Assembly (NCBI GenBank): GCA_934481385.1
Contig: CAKSPD010000001.1
Location: 1-64,000, forward strand
DNA: 64,000 nt
DNA from: an uncultured Oscillospiraceae bacterium
Lineage (GTDB): Bacteria > Bacillota > Clostridia > Oscillospirales > Ruminococcaceae
Direction: 5' to 3'
Position 1 is the stretch's first letter; each line of letters opens with the position of its first letter. This document shows, piece after piece, positions 63,621 to 64,000 of this stretch. Made by a program: the position numbers and the translations under genes. The notes beneath the pieces were generated by a model. The model saw only the letters and a program-made list of their open reading frames with translations, was not told where the DNA came from and made no database searches.

Positions 63621-64000
63621 TTTTAATATCCTCCGGAAGTTCAAGAGTAATTCTGCCAAGTTTTCCGGCTCTGAACTCATCTATAACAGTTATGGCAGTA
63701 CGTTCAGTATTCACTTCACCGCCTGAAATCAGCATACCACGTTTTCTTCCTGTTTTTTCAAGAAGAATATATCCCTCATCGGAATCATCAAAATCAATTT
63801 TATAACGCTCACGCAGTTTCTGAGGATAATTTTCCGCAAGAAATTTAAGGAGCTTTGAAGCAAGTGTTTCAATATCAAGTATATCATCTTTTATAGCACC
63901 CGTAAAAGCAAGACGGCATGCAACATTCTGGTCATCGAACTTAGGCCACAGAACTCCCGGCATATCGAGCATTTCAATACCGGTATCAATTTTAACCCAC
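63613..64000 (-). CDS. rbgA: Ribosome biogenesis GTPase RbgA (YlqF), 5' part outside the window
   Basis: Only the last 129 residues are in the window; the reading frame is open to base 64000. The visible part starts WVKIDTGIEMLDMPGVLWPKF, matching the region around the G3 motif (here DMPG) and the WPKF signature of YlqF. The C-terminal helical domain follows. RbgA helps assemble the 50S subunit in Firmicutes. Neighbouring rnhB and yraN downstream are the usual context. The P-loop and G4 motifs of this circularly permuted GTPase lie beyond the edge. Confidence 0.9.
   Translation of the reverse strand, partial: WVKIDTGIEMLDMPGVLWPKFDDQNVACRLAFTGAIKDDILDIETLASKLLKFLAENYPQKLRERYKIDFDDSDEGYILLEKTGRKRGMLISGGEVNTERTAITVIDEFRAGKLGRITLELPEDIKND

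Overview
This is an A+T-rich stretch of ordinary chromosome from an anaerobic, spore-forming member of the Clostridia, most like a Ruminococcus-type Oscillospiraceae. Evidence for that lineage includes PolC-type DNA polymerase III, GatCAB with NAD-dependent ligase, the pyrH-frr-uppS-cdsA-dxr-rseP-ispG-polC block, AddAB, a HisZ-dependent short HisG, an AdhE fermentation enzyme, and sporulation genes (Spo0A, YunB, a SpoIVFB-like protease). I saw no insertion sequence, prophage, CRISPR array or recognisable defence island. No stretch above 300 bases lacks a gene.

Layout, left to right. 1-195: tRNA-Gly (first base cut off) and tRNA-Cys. 198-2443: a NERD-domain membrane protein, a DUF378 protein, and the rpsF-ssb-rpsR operon (minus). 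2497-6573: the shikimate end-pathway genes aroB-aroA-aroC with a DUF4364 gene (plus). 6603-8660: a RluA-type pseudouridine synthase and a secreted GH25 lysozyme. 8747-15673: addB-addA recombination nuclease. 15713-18545: tRNA-Ser and adhE. 18585-25097: ligA-gatC-gatA-gatB-AI-2E-family transporter (minus). 25182-26629: yunB and a cysteine-rich protein, probably spore related. 26730-34359: a ten-gene histidine operon, hisZ-G-D-C-B-H-A-F-I-E. 34429-44938: pyrH-frr-uppS-cdsA-dxr-rseP-ispG-polC. 45170-45928: spo0A, with tandem 0A boxes and a sigma-H-like promoter upstream. 45970-48460: a paired TIGR03960/TIGR03936 radical SAM locus. 48655-53299: a ribbon-helix-helix protein, clpB and radA. 53389-56969: cyclophilin, a DUF4956/VTC-domain pair, a DUF6465 protein, a small M50 protease and its small membrane partner. 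57063-60325: tig-clpP-clpX. 60432-64000: rbgA (cut by the window edge)-rnhB-YraN-thrC-metallophosphoesterase.

Most genes form long co-oriented units with overlaps or gaps of a few bases, bounded by good sigma-A-type promoters (TTGACA/TATAAT with 16-18 bp spacers) and hairpin/T-tract terminators. Many longest reading frames begin at GTG or TTG codons that lie inside the Shine-Dalgarno sequence; I moved those starts to the ATG that is correctly spaced.

No obviously new multi-gene system is present. The points most worth a second look are: the autoregulatory-looking spo0A control region and its atypical receiver pocket; an apparent ACG start codon in the ribbon-helix-helix gene upstream of clpB, with a direct-repeat operator candidate at its promoter; a terminator-like hairpin in the aroB leader; the M50 protease paired with a tiny membrane protein where SpoIVFA would be expected; and the Lys/Ala-rich DUF6465 protein. 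All family assignments are from motif recognition by eye, without database searches.
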